A stretch of 64,000 bases of DNA, from positions 1-64,000 of the forward strand of contig JAYKJB010000095.1 of assembly GCA_035285325.1 (NCBI GenBank), given 5' to 3'. This document shows, piece by piece, positions 34,413 to 42,861 of the stretch. Each line of letters starts with the position of its first letter. Position 1 is the first letter of the stretch. The stretch comes from Candidatus Sericytochromatia bacterium. GTDB taxonomy: Bacteria; Cyanobacteriota; Sericytochromatia; S15B-MN24; JAQBPE01. Below the pieces are notes generated by a model that saw only the letters and a program-made list of their open reading frames with translations, was not told the DNA's origin and made no database searches. The translations under genes were made by a program, and so were the position numbers.

Positions 34413-35609
34413 TCAGGGGCGCGGACGGACCGGCGCCAAGCGAGAGACAGCCACGAAATCGCCCAGGTCGCGCATGTCCCGCGCCAAAAATTCGGCGCTG
34501 CCCGCGCGCCGCACCACGGCCAGGGTCATTGCCCTCACCCCAGGCCGATAATGGCGCAACGCCTCGACGGTGCCCTGAGCCGATTGACTGTGAAACAAGC
34601 CCGTCACGTGGAGCACCAGGGCACCGGGCGCCCCTTCGAGGTGGCGCGCGATCGAATGGGCCATGGTCACGTCGCGCAGCCATTGCGCCTCGAACATTCG
34701 CTGAGCCGTCTGGCTGGTGCCGTGATTGCCAGAGGAAGATGACGTCGCCGACAGCGGGGGCGCGACCAGCGATGCCGGCGCCCCCCCGAGGGCCTCGCGG
34801 GCAAAGGCCGCGAAGCGATCGGCGTAGGCCACCGAAGGCTCCGGCCAGGGAAGCGCCGGCAGCCAGGCGCGAGCCGGCGCACTCAGGGCCGCCAGGCCGT
34901 CAGGCCCGTGTCGCCCCACCCGGATCACGTAGCGGTGGGGCGCATTGGCCGCGACCACGGCCTGGCGGTTCTGCCGGGCCCATTCCAGCAGCGGGCGATA
35001 ATCGCTGGAATAGTTGTTCCACGGACGTGCTGCCGCCAAAAAATCCTTCTCGCGCACCAGGCCCGCGAGATATTCATCCAGCACCGGCTGGACATCGGTC
35101 TCGAACATCTCCAGCGACAGGGCCAAAGGGCGTCCGGCTGCCCCCCCCGCGCCGGTCGACAAGGCGGCCTGTAGCGCCCGTTCAACCGCGTGGGCCCCCG
35201 GGTCGTCGTGATACTCGCCGACGAACACGACATCGGCCAACCGACTGGCCGCCACCAGATCCGACAACCCGGCCGGTCGCCCATCCCGGGTGAAAAGCGA
35301 CACGCCCTCCGGCCAGGCCTCCGGGGTCGGCATCGGCGTTTGCGGAACGCTGACCGGCAACAGCGGCGTGGCCTTGGGTAAGGCGGGCGTGGCCCGTGGC
35401 TCAGGTGGGGCCGGCGTCGCCGGCGCGGTCAGCGCCGGGCTCGGCAACGGCGATCGCCCTCGCCAGATCGGCCCGGCGGGCAACAACGGCACACGCACGT
35501 CAGCCGCATGAGCGGGCGCAACACGCGCCGCCGCGGGGGCATGTCCGGGGGCAACCAACCAGGCCGCGGCGGCCAGCAGGGCAGTGGGAATCAGAGGCCA
35601 GTGAAACAC
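34413..35609 (-). CDS. ChaN-like haem-binding domain protein
   Basis: A 398-residue exported protein. After a signal peptide and a proline/alanine linker of about 100 residues comes a ChaN (Cofac_haem_bdg) domain: VVFVGEYHDDPGAHAVERAL, LALSLEMFETDVQPVLDEYLAG and LVLHVTGLFHSQ are the family blocks. ChaN is an iron-regulated haem-binding lipoprotein in Campylobacter; here there is no lipobox Cys, so it is probably periplasmic or membrane-anchored by its signal. GTG at 35609 is chosen because it starts the hydrophobic signal directly (MFHWPLIPTALLAAAAWLV). Confidence 0.82.
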   Translation of the reverse strand: MFHWPLIPTALLAAAAWLVAPGHAPAAARVAPAHAADVRVPLLPAGPIWRGRSPLPSPALTAPATPAPPEPRATPALPKATPLLPVSVPQTPMPTPEAWPEGVSLFTRDGRPAGLSDLVAASRLADVVFVGEYHDDPGAHAVERALQAALSTGAGGAAGRPLALSLEMFETDVQPVLDEYLAGLVREKDFLAAARPWNNYSSDYRPLLEWARQNRQAVVAANAPHRYVIRVGRHGPDGLAALSAPARAWLPALPWPEPSVAYADRFAAFAREALGGAPASLVAPPLSATSSSSGNHGTSQTAQRMFEAQWLRDVTMAHSIARHLEGAPGALVLHVTGLFHSQSAQGTVEALRHYRPGVRAMTLAVVRRAGSAEFLARDMRDLGDFVAVSRLAPVRPRP

Positions 35610-35731
35610 GCGGGGATCATCCCACGGACGGGCCGGGCCACGCAATCCAGGCGGGTGTCCGAGGGTCTCATCGCGCCTCGCGCCGCGCCCGTTTCCCCAA
35701 CGCCGTCGCGCGCCCCAGGTCCGGCCCCCTA

Positions 35732-36541
35732 TCAGGCCAAGCCTGCCAGAAACGGATTATGACGGCGCTCCAGGCCAATGGTCGTGAGCGGCCCGTGTCC
35801 CGGGGCCACCACGGTGTCGTCCGGCAGGCTCATCAGCGCCCGGCGGTTGTGGGCGATCGCCTGCTCGTGCGAGACCAGGCCTCCCCCCATCGAACCGGCA
35901 AACAAGGCATCGCCGACGCAGACCACCTCGCGCGCGAGGCCGCGCACCAGGTAGCTGGTGCCTCCCACCGTGTGACCACTCGTCTCGCGCGCCTCCACGG
36001 CCAGGGTGCCGCAGGTGAAGCGATCGCCCGGACGCACGGCTTGCGCCCCCGGCAGGCATTCGGCCAGCGGGGCGAACAGGGTGGCCCCGGTCTCGGCACA
36101 CAACGCATCGGCCACCGCCACGTGATCACGGTGGGTATGGGTCACGAACACGTGGCGCAGGCGAAGCCCGTGGCGTTGCAGAACGTCCGACCAGGCGGCC
36201 ATCTCGGTGCCGGTGTCGAAGGCCAGCGCCTCGCGGGTCTGCAGGTCCCAGAGCACGTAAGCGTTCACAAAGAAATCGCGAAACGGGCTGCTCAAACTCG
36301 CCAGGCCCGGCGGCGCCTCCACGCGGGGCTGGTAGGCCCCGGTGGCCAGGTCGACCAGCGCCTCGGGCGCCAGGCCCAGGGGCGGCGCCACGGCGCGCAG
36401 CCAGGCCGGCTCGACCGTGCCGTCGAGCAAGGCCTGAACCTGCTCCAGGCTCAGCCCACAGCGCGCCCCCAGCTGGTCTCGCCCGAGCTTGAAACCCCAC
36501 ATGGCCTTGCGAATCACATCGCTGGCCTGATCTTCCAACAT
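35732..36541 (-). CDS. Metallo-beta-lactamase-fold hydrolase with N-terminal HTH-like domain
   Basis: A 269-residue protein. Residues about 80-269 are a glyoxalase-II-like metallo-hydrolase: HTHRDH zinc motif, SGHTVGG, VCVGDALF and APGHGPLTT supply the ligands. The first 75 residues (LGRDQLGARCGLSLEQVQALLDG) look like an XRE-type helix-turn-helix, an unusual fusion. ATG at 36541 is nine bases from GGAGGG; upstream ATG and GTG codons are too close to it. A thiolester or peroxidised-lipid hydrolase is a guess; DNA binding is untested. Confidence 0.8.
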   Translation of the reverse strand: MLEDQASDVIRKAMWGFKLGRDQLGARCGLSLEQVQALLDGTVEPAWLRAVAPPLGLAPEALVDLATGAYQPRVEAPPGLASLSSPFRDFFVNAYVLWDLQTREALAFDTGTEMAAWSDVLQRHGLRLRHVFVTHTHRDHVAVADALCAETGATLFAPLAECLPGAQAVRPGDRFTCGTLAVEARETSGHTVGGTSYLVRGLAREVVCVGDALFAGSMGGGLVSHEQAIAHNRRALMSLPDDTVVAPGHGPLTTIGLERRHNPFLAGLA

Positions 36542-36593
36542 CACGCGCATCCCTCCATGGAATCACATCGGCTCGGACATGCCCACAGAACGC

Positions 36594-36629
36594 AAGAAAA
36601 CGGCCCCGCGCCGACAGGCACGGGGCCGC
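36594..36629 (-). terminator. Rho-independent terminator of the ribbon-helix-helix gene
   Basis: CGGCCCCG (36601-36608) and CGGGGCCG (36621-36628) form the stem. On the minus strand TTTTCTTG follows directly. Confidence 0.8.
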
Positions 36630-36641
36630 TGAGGGGCAGGA

Positions 36642-37490
36642 CTACATCAACTTGGCCTTCTGAAGGGCGTCGCGGATCTCATCGATGCGCTTGTTGAGCT
36701 CCTTCAGTTCCTCGCCAGGAGCCGGCACCGGCACACCGGCCGCCTGGGCCAGTTCCCGCGAGAAGCGCGCCACCGGGGTGTTGGACATCTCACGAACCAG
36801 CTTGGCAGAGGTCGACTCGGCCAGTTCCTGCGCGGCCTTCAGCGCGGGCGCCTCGCTGAGGTCCTTGAGCGCCTTGCCCAGCGGCGAGGCGGCGATTTCC
36901 TCGGAAGCCTTCTGATAGGAGTTCAGGCCGAATTCGCGCACCTGCTGCACGGTCGGGTTCTGCGCAACGTTGCTGGCGAAGTCTTGAGCCGCCTTGACGA
37001 CCGGGTTGTTGAGCAGCTCCTGCGCCGACTTCACGACCGGGTTGTTGAGCAGTTCCTGCGCCGACTTCACCGCCGGCGAGTCGAGCAGTTCGCGGGCCGC
37101 TTGCAGGGCCGGCAGCGAGGAAGAGAGCTGGGCCACCAGACGGCGGGTCTTGAGCTCGGCCTCGGCATCCTTCAGGCCGCGGTGAATCAACTGGTTGAGC
37201 AAGGTCTGGTACCCCACGTTCATGTCACCGGCCAGCGACTTGGCCAGTTCGAGGTCGTCGTTGGCCACCCGCAGCGAGATCAGCTTCTTGGGGCCTGCCT
37301 CCGCCGCACCGGCTTCATCCGCCTCGGCCTCGGCTTCGGGGGCCTCAGGCGCGGCAGCGGCTTCGGTCGCCGCAGGCGCGGGCGCCTCTTCGGCTTCGAT
37401 GGTGGGAATTCCAGCCGGCGCGGCGGCGGTCGCCTCAGCGGTGACCTCGGCGGCAGCTTCGGACTGGATCGAATCGATGGTAGACGTCAT
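36642..37490 (-). CDS. CopG-like ribbon-helix-helix protein with amphipathic 12-residue repeats
   Basis: A 282-residue protein. Residues 1-75 are an Ala/Glu-rich disordered leader. Residues about 76-115 (LISLRVANDDLELAKSLAGD, then GYQTLLNQLIHRGL) match CopG/BrnA-type ribbon-helix-helix DNA-binding domains. Then come 12-residue repeats of the form AQELLNNPVVKS (at least three close copies) and related helices to about 250, and a C-terminal coiled coil (ELKELNKRIDEIRDALQKA). The repeat helices resemble phasin-like or apolipoprotein-like amphipathic coils. ATG at 37490 has AAAGGAG nine bases away. An AT-only palindrome array just upstream is a plausible autoregulatory operator. Confidence 0.7.
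   Translation of the reverse strand: MTSTIDSIQSEAAAEVTAEATAAAPAGIPTIEAEEAPAPAATEAAAAPEAPEAEAEADEAGAAEAGPKKLISLRVANDDLELAKSLAGDMNVGYQTLLNQLIHRGLKDAEAELKTRRLVAQLSSSLPALQAARELLDSPAVKSAQELLNNPVVKSAQELLNNPVVKAAQDFASNVAQNPTVQQVREFGLNSYQKASEEIAASPLGKALKDLSEAPALKAAQELAESTSAKLVREMSNTPVARFSRELAQAAGVPVPAPGEELKELNKRIDEIRDALQKAKLM
36996..37110 (-). repeat. 36-bp tandem coding repeats (AQELLNNPVVKS units)
   Basis: Three 36-bp units inside the preceding gene, two of them almost identical, encode SAQELLNNPVVK. They diverge on either side into related amphipathic helices. Confidence 0.75.
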
Positions 37491-37522
37491 GATGAAAACT
37501 CCTTTCAGCGGAGAGGGCGTTC

Positions 37523-37559
37523 TGTATATACGATATATACAGTATATATGTGTATATAC
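37523..37559. promoter_or_regulatory. AT-only palindromic operator array in a divergent promoter
   Basis: TGTATATA-CGA-TATATACA (37523-37541) is a perfect 8+3+8 palindrome. It is followed at once by GTATATA-TGTG-TATATAC (37542-37559). The outer ends also mirror each other (CTGTATATAC and GTATATACAG). It lies 32 bp before the ribbon-helix-helix start and 55 bp before the SCO1-barrel start. Two adjacent palindromes suit cooperative binding of ribbon-helix-helix dimers. Confidence 0.65.
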
Positions 37560-37614
37560 AGATGTCAACCCTCGGGTCTCAGCACCCGATCAACCCCCTG
37601 CCGGAGACGTGCCG

Positions 37615-39498
37615 ATGCTGCCAGCGCCCCTGCCACCGCCCCCTGCGATCGCCGCTCTGACCGGGGCGATCCCGGCCCCGGCCCCCACCGAGATCGGCCT
37701 GGTGGATGGCACGGGGCGGCCGATGACGTTGGCCGAACTGCGTGGCCGCTATGTCTGGTTGTATCTGGGCTACGCCAGCTGTCCGGATGCCTGTCCGCGC
37801 ACGCTCGGCTCGATGGTGGGGGCCTATGCAGCCCTGCCCAAGGCGGTGCAAGAGCGGGTCGTGCCGGTGTTCGTCTCGGTGGACCCGATGCGCGACACGC
37901 CGGCCCGCCTGAAGGCCTACACGGGCTTCTTCCACCCCCGCCTGCAAGGCCTCTCAGGCCCGCATCAGGGCATCGATGCGCTGGTCGCGGCCCTGGGCAC
38001 GCGCTACCAGATCCCCAAGGGCGCCAAGCCGGACCAGATGTATGCGGTGGCGCACCCGGACGAGGTCTTCGTGTTCGACCCGAAAGGGCGCTACGTGGCG
38101 CGACTCGGCGCCGGCAAGGGCGACATCGAAACGGCCCTCGGCGTGGATCTGGCCGCTCGCCTGGCGGCCCCGGAGACCGAGACGAGCCCCCCGCCACCGC
38201 CGCCGCCGGGAACGGCCGATGCCTGGTGCGCGCTGCCCACCGAGGAAGCGCTGGCGGACCCTGATCCCAACAAGGACCCACGTATGCACCGGGCGGCCAC
38301 CATGGGCTCCGGCACCAGCGTGCTGCCGGCCACCACGCCCATGCGCATGTGGGCCTTCAAGACCGGCAGCTGGCTCTGGATGGCCCACCTGGATGCGGTC
38401 GCGGGCTTTACCCAGCAAACCGGTCCCCGCGGCGGCAGCTCGCACGTGGCGGAGAACTGGCAGATGCTGATGGGCAGTCGCTACCTGGGGCCTGGCCTGC
38501 TGGACGTGCGCATGATGACGAGTCTGGAGCCCTTCACGACGCCCCTGGGCGGTACCCCGCAGCTGTTCCAGAGCGGCGAGACCTTCCAGAACCGGCCCTT
38601 GCTCGATCGGCAGCATCCGCACGACCTGCTGGGTGAGCTCTCGGCCCGCTACACCTGGACGCCCTCGCCCTTGCTCTCGGTCTTCGCCTATGGCGGTCTG
38701 GCCGGCGAACCGGCCCTGGGCCCCGCCGCGTACATGCACCGGCCCTCATCGGCCGACAACCACTGGGCCCCATTGGGGCATCACTACCAGGACGCCACCC
38801 ACGTCAGCTACGGCGTGGTCACGACCGGTGCGCGCCTGGGCGCCTGGCAATGGGAGGCCTCGGCCTTCAACGGGCGCGAACCGGATGAGAACCGCTTCGA
38901 CATCGACTGGGGCCCGCTCGACAGCTGGTCCACGCGCCTGAGCTGGTTTCCCGGGCGTCACTGGGTGGCGCAACTCTCCCACGGCTACCTGCGCAGCCCC
39001 AGCCCCTCGCACCCGGGCGATGAGGCCCGCACCAGCGCCTCGCTGACCAGCGTGGCCAACACGGCGCTCGGGCGCTGGTCGAACACCCTGGTCTGGGGCC
39101 AGAATGCGGAATTCGAATCGGCCGTTGCCCCCCCGGACGTGCGCCAGAGCTACGCGCTGGAAAGCCAGCTCGACTGGGCCGGACGCCACCATGCCTACGG
39201 GCGTTACGAGCTGCTCGATCGCGCAGGCCTGCCGCCACGGGCGCCTGCCAGCCACACAGCCGTACGCGTGAACGCCCTCACGCTCGGTTACACCCAGGAC
39301 CTGGGGCCGATCGACCGCTGGGCGTTGGGCCTCGGCGGGGACGTGACGGTCTATTCACTGGAGGCGCTGACCCGCGGCGCCTACGGCGAGAATCCGCTGA
39401 TGGCCCGCGTGTTCCTGCGCCTGCGGCCGCCCACCATGACCCATATGGAAGACCGGGATGCGGTGGCGGATGGCCCCCCGGCCCAGATCGCCCGTTGA
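37615..39498 (+). CDS. SCO1/SenC domain fused to an outer-membrane beta-barrel domain
   Basis: A 627-residue fusion. Residues about 22-185 are a SCO1-like copper chaperone/thioredoxin domain with the metal Cys pair YASCPDAC (Cys56, Cys60) and the distal His147 in VAHPDEVFVFD. A poly-Pro linker (about 188-200) leads to a 410-residue barrel-like domain with HPHDLLGELSARYTW, YGGLAGEPALGPAAYMHRPS and ASAFNGREPDENRFDIDWGP, the blocks of a periplasmic/outer-membrane protein often encoded beside copper-resistance and SCO genes. ATG at 37615 follows GGAG by eight bases. No convincing signal peptide is present. Copper handling or cytochrome oxidase CuA assembly is the likely role. Confidence 0.82.
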   Translation: MLPAPLPPPPAIAALTGAIPAPAPTEIGLVDGTGRPMTLAELRGRYVWLYLGYASCPDACPRTLGSMVGAYAALPKAVQERVVPVFVSVDPMRDTPARLKAYTGFFHPRLQGLSGPHQGIDALVAALGTRYQIPKGAKPDQMYAVAHPDEVFVFDPKGRYVARLGAGKGDIETALGVDLAARLAAPETETSPPPPPPPGTADAWCALPTEEALADPDPNKDPRMHRAATMGSGTSVLPATTPMRMWAFKTGSWLWMAHLDAVAGFTQQTGPRGGSSHVAENWQMLMGSRYLGPGLLDVRMMTSLEPFTTPLGGTPQLFQSGETFQNRPLLDRQHPHDLLGELSARYTWTPSPLLSVFAYGGLAGEPALGPAAYMHRPSSADNHWAPLGHHYQDATHVSYGVVTTGARLGAWQWEASAFNGREPDENRFDIDWGPLDSWSTRLSWFPGRHWVAQLSHGYLRSPSPSHPGDEARTSASLTSVANTALGRWSNTLVWGQNAEFESAVAPPDVRQSYALESQLDWAGRHHAYGRYELLDRAGLPPRAPASHTAVRVNALTLGYTQDLGPIDRWALGLGGDVTVYSLEALTRGAYGENPLMARVFLRLRPPTMTHMEDRDAVADGPPAQIAR

Positions 39499-39521
39499 CC
39501 TGAGCCCGGGGAGGCGTCCCG

Positions 39522-40325
39522 TCAGTTGCTGGCCGTCTCGCTGCTGGCGGGCGCCGCCGGGCTGGCCGCCGGAGACGCCCCATCACTGGGAGTCGTCCCC
39601 TCGGTGGCCGTCACCGTCAGGTTGAGCAAGCCCTTGTAGCGCGGATCGGCCGCATAAGCGGCCACGATCGTGACCCGCCCTGGCGCCACGGCGGAAACCT
39701 CGCCCGTGGTGGGATTGACCCGGGCCACCGTGTCGTCGCTGGAGGACCAGTTCACGTTGGCGTTGATCTCGCCACTGGCCAGCGTCACCTCGGCCTGGAC
39801 CTTGCGGCTCTCGCCGGGTTTGAGGCTCAAGCGCGCCGGGATGATCGACACGTCCTTGACCAGCACCACATCCAGCACGTCAAGAGAAATTTGCGCCTTG
39901 TTCTTGGGCGCCGATTTGAGGAATGCAAACACGACGGCCTGCCCGGCGGACACGCCCTTGACGCGGCCTTCCTTGCGGTTGAGCGAGACGATCGCCGGGT
40001 TGCTGACGGTCCAGTCGATCTCATCCAGGGTCGGAATGTCGCCCTCGAAGGTCCGCAAGTAGGGCAACAGGTCCTTGAAGTCACCGGCCTTGATCGTCAC
40101 TTCCTTGACGGCGGCGCGCAGGCCGACCGGTTTCGGGGTGGGCGTCGGAGAGGGCGTCAGCTGCTTCACCGCATCAACCACCACAGGGGCCGCGCTCGCA
40201 ATCACGGGCGCGGCACGGCCGATGGCGGTGACCAGCGGAACCCAATCGCGCGGGTCGTCCGAACAGGCCTGTACGGCCGGTATCAGCGTCAGCGTCGCCA
40301 TGAAGGCATAAACACGTGGATGCAT
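39522..40325 (-). CDS. Big2 (Ig-like) domain lipoprotein
   Basis: A 267-residue exported protein with lipobox AVQAC. Two bacterial Ig-like group 2 repeats are seen: the second shows NVNWSSSDDTVARVNPTTGEVSAVAPGRVTIVA, the classic Big2 signature, and the first is more diverged (TVSNPAIVSLNRKEGRVKGVSAGQAVVFA). Ala/Ser/Pro tail. GGAGGG precedes the ATG. It lies just downstream of another Big2 gene and may be co-transcribed; both are probably surface or periplasmic structural proteins. Confidence 0.85.
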   Translation of the reverse strand: MHPRVYAFMATLTLIPAVQACSDDPRDWVPLVTAIGRAAPVIASAAPVVVDAVKQLTPSPTPTPKPVGLRAAVKEVTIKAGDFKDLLPYLRTFEGDIPTLDEIDWTVSNPAIVSLNRKEGRVKGVSAGQAVVFAFLKSAPKNKAQISLDVLDVVLVKDVSIIPARLSLKPGESRKVQAEVTLASGEINANVNWSSSDDTVARVNPTTGEVSAVAPGRVTIVAAYAADPRYKGLLNLTVTATEGTTPSDGASPAASPAAPASSETASN

Positions 40326-40410
40326 CGGAAGCCCTCCAACAAGGCACGTAGGGAGCGCGCCCGGCTCAGGCAGGTCATACCCGCGCCGGGCGCACCCAAG
40401 ACCAGGCGGC

Positions 40411-41196
40411 TTACTGCTGCGTGGTGGTCGTGGTGGTGGTGGTCGAGACCGTGGTCTTCTCGGTGGTGGTCACGGGCGTGGGGGTCGCCGCCGGGGTCGG
40501 CGTCGCCGCCGGAGCCGCCGCCGCCTGGCCGACCGTGATGGTGGCCTGGGCCTTGACGGTCGACTTCATGTCCGAGGTGAAGGTGATGGTCACGGAGCCA
40601 TCCTTGAGGCCCGTCACGAGGCCTTCGCCGTTGACGGTCGCGATCGTGCTGTCGGACGACTGCCACGAACCATTGCTGGAGGCCTTGCCGTTGCTGTCCT
40701 GCACTTCAGCCGACAGCTGTACGCGGCCCTTGACGGCGATGTTCGACTTCTCGGGGGTGATGGTGGCGAACACGTCTTCGACCTGGCCTTCGCGCACGGT
40801 CACGGTGATCAGAGCGAACTTGGTGGCGTCGGTCGCCGAGGAAGCGCGCACGGTGGCGGTGCCGGGCTTGACGCCGTTGATCTCGCCGGTGGTCGGGTTG
40901 ATCGACACGACGGTGTTGTCATCCGAGGAGAGGTTGACGTTGCTGTCGGTGCTGCCGTCGGCGTACTTGACGGTGGCCATCACCTTGCTGGACTTCTTGG
41001 CCTGGATGACCATGTTGGAGGTGCTGGCCATCACTTCGACCACGGCCTTGTTGGCCATGTCCTTGTTCAGAGCGGTCGGCGCGGCGGAGCTGGCCGACGA
41101 CGGCTTGGTGCCGGTGGTTTCGGGCATGGTGGTGATGACGCAGGCGCTGAGGCTCATCGCCACCAGGGCGCCGATGGAAAGCTTCTTGGCGAACAT
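40411..41196 (-). CDS. Big2 (Ig-like) domain lipoprotein
   Basis: A 261-residue exported protein with lipobox LSAC. Two Big2 repeats are clear: VNLSSDDNTVVSINPTTGEINGVKPGTATVRA and NGSWQSSDSTIATVNGEGLVTGLKDGSVTITF. The C-terminus is a Pro/Thr-rich tail ending in a Thr tract. AAGGAG lies about nine bases before the ATG. Upstream at 41291-41296 (minus strand TAGAAC) the string TAAGCTAGAA recalls the promoter region of the M14 gene. Confidence 0.88.
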   Translation of the reverse strand: MFAKKLSIGALVAMSLSACVITTMPETTGTKPSSASSAAPTALNKDMANKAVVEVMASTSNMVIQAKKSSKVMATVKYADGSTDSNVNLSSDDNTVVSINPTTGEINGVKPGTATVRASSATDATKFALITVTVREGQVEDVFATITPEKSNIAVKGRVQLSAEVQDSNGKASSNGSWQSSDSTIATVNGEGLVTGLKDGSVTITFTSDMKSTVKAQATITVGQAAAAPAATPTPAATPTPVTTTEKTTVSTTTTTTTTQQ

Positions 41197-41397
41197 GGGG
41201 AAATCTCCTTGTCGATTCGGGGAGGGGACGACGCCCGTCCCACCGTGGCAGTTGCTGAGTGTCTTCGGATGAACCTGGAACCAGCTGAACGTTCTAGCTT
41301 ACCATCTTGACGACAACCCCCCGCAACCGGTTCCGTTTCCGCAAAGATTTTTTCAGCTCGGGCGAAAACCCAGGCCCGCGCTCGTTTGCCAGGCCGA

Positions 41398-42744
41398 TCA
41401 GGCCGCCGCCTGCGCGGCTTCGGGCGCATTCAACCGCCAGGCCCAGGCCAACACGCCCACCTCGACGGCGTAGCCGAGGGCCATGGCCGCCGCCGCCGAA
41501 GCCGCCCCAGGGGCGCCCAGGGCGATCGCCCCGCCCGCCACCGCCAGGCCGCTGCCCACCCCCCACCAGGCCGCCCGCTGCACCGCCGGCGTGAGTCCAC
41601 GGGCAATCAGCAGCCCCTGAGAGGCGTTCTGCCAGGCCACCAGCAGGGGAATCAGGGCGCAGAACAACACCGTCGGCCGCGCGGCCTCGATCAGGCTGGC
41701 ATCGTGCCCCAGGAAGGCCGCCAGGGCCCACGCACCGGGCGGAGTGGCCACCAGCAACACGAGCGCAGAACAGGCCGCCCCCACGCTGGTGGCGAAGGCC
41801 AGCAGGCGCCGCAACGGCGTATAGGCCTGATGGCGGATCGTCAGCTGCTGCACCATGCGGGTGGTGTTGGCGATGACGGTCACCAGGGACCAGGCCGCCG
41901 GCCAGGCGGCCAGCGCCACCGGGGCATCCACCGCGCGCGCGATGATCGCAAACATGGCAGCCCGCCCCCCCCAGACCACCAGCATGGAGCTGGCCAGCGG
42001 CCGATAGTAGCCCCAGACGCCCGATACGTCCGTGGGGAGCTCCGGCACGGTCCCGGCCGGGACAGACGGCTCCGCAGGCGCTGAGGCGAAGGTGCCGCGA
42101 CGCCAGGCGCCCAGTGTGACCAGGCAAGACTCGACGAACACGCCGGCCATCAGGGCCGCCGCCCCGACCGTCGCACCCGGCAGCTGGCTGTGGTAGCCCG
42201 CCAGCAAGGCCAGTGCCACCACGGAAATGCGTCCGATGCCGGCGCGCCCGACCACCCCGCCCGCGCCGCCGGCGATCAGCAGACCCTGCACATAGCGCCG
42301 CCAGGCGATCGCCGCGGGCCAGGCCGTCAGGATCAGCAGGGCCGGCCAACCGGCCGCCTGAACGGCGGCATCGACCCCCATCCAGCGACCCGTGATGTGG
42401 GCGAACAGCGGGGTCAGCGTGATCCCGGCCAGCAGCAGCGTGAGCGTCGCCGACATCAGCAGCACCAGCTTCAGCAAGGCCGCGCGGGCCCGGGCCGAGG
42501 CGGCCAGGGCATTCGAGGCGTGCAGCACCATGATGATGGGCGACTCGAGCAGGATCGCGATCGCCTTGGAAACCCCCAGCGCCGCCAGGGTCGTGCGCGG
42601 ATCCGGCATGTGGGCCAGCGTGGTGGCCACCAGCGGCTCGCTGCCGGCCATGGTGATGTCGGAAACGGAGAGCGGCAAGAATTGACGCCAGAGCTGCCAG
42701 AATGAAGGCGCAGAGGGCGACGAGGGCAGGGAAGAATCAGACAA
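41398..42744 (-). CDS. Multidrug/progressive-ankylosis (ANKH)-like membrane transporter
   Basis: A 448-residue protein with about 12 hydrophobic segments. LPLSVSDITMAGSEPLVATTLAHMPDP followed by ALGVSKAIAILLESPIIMVLHASNAL matches the ANKH/MATE-like branch of the MOP superfamily rather than typical MATE efflux pumps. ANKH proteins export small anions such as pyrophosphate, ATP or citrate; the substrate here is unknown. TTG at 42744 is the first reasonable start and its ribosome site is weak, so the N-terminus is uncertain. Divergent from the TauE-like gene. Confidence 0.72.
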   Translation of the reverse strand: MSDSSLPSSPSAPSFWQLWRQFLPLSVSDITMAGSEPLVATTLAHMPDPRTTLAALGVSKAIAILLESPIIMVLHASNALAASARARAALLKLVLLMSATLTLLLAGITLTPLFAHITGRWMGVDAAVQAAGWPALLILTAWPAAIAWRRYVQGLLIAGGAGGVVGRAGIGRISVVALALLAGYHSQLPGATVGAAALMAGVFVESCLVTLGAWRRGTFASAPAEPSVPAGTVPELPTDVSGVWGYYRPLASSMLVVWGGRAAMFAIIARAVDAPVALAAWPAAWSLVTVIANTTRMVQQLTIRHQAYTPLRRLLAFATSVGAACSALVLLVATPPGAWALAAFLGHDASLIEAARPTVLFCALIPLLVAWQNASQGLLIARGLTPAVQRAAWWGVGSGLAVAGGAIALGAPGAASAAAAMALGYAVEVGVLAWAWRLNAPEAAQAAA

Positions 42745-42861
42745 GGGACGGGTTCCGGTGGGGGAAGGGGGCAGGCGGGGAGCGCGGGGAATGCGGCCAT
42801 CATACCGTCCCGGACGCCGCCTCGCCTTGTCGACGAACGCACCCTGGGCTACCCTGAGCCT

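Noticed and set aside
36996-37110. 36-bp repeats considered as a CRISPR
   Set aside because: No spacers; they encode SAQELLNNPVVK in frame inside the ribbon-helix-helix gene.
37195-37614. Long in-frame extension upstream of the SCO1-barrel gene
   Set aside because: It is antisense to the ribbon-helix-helix gene and crosses the palindrome array; the residues are Ala/Ser low complexity. ATG 37615 has its own ribosome site.
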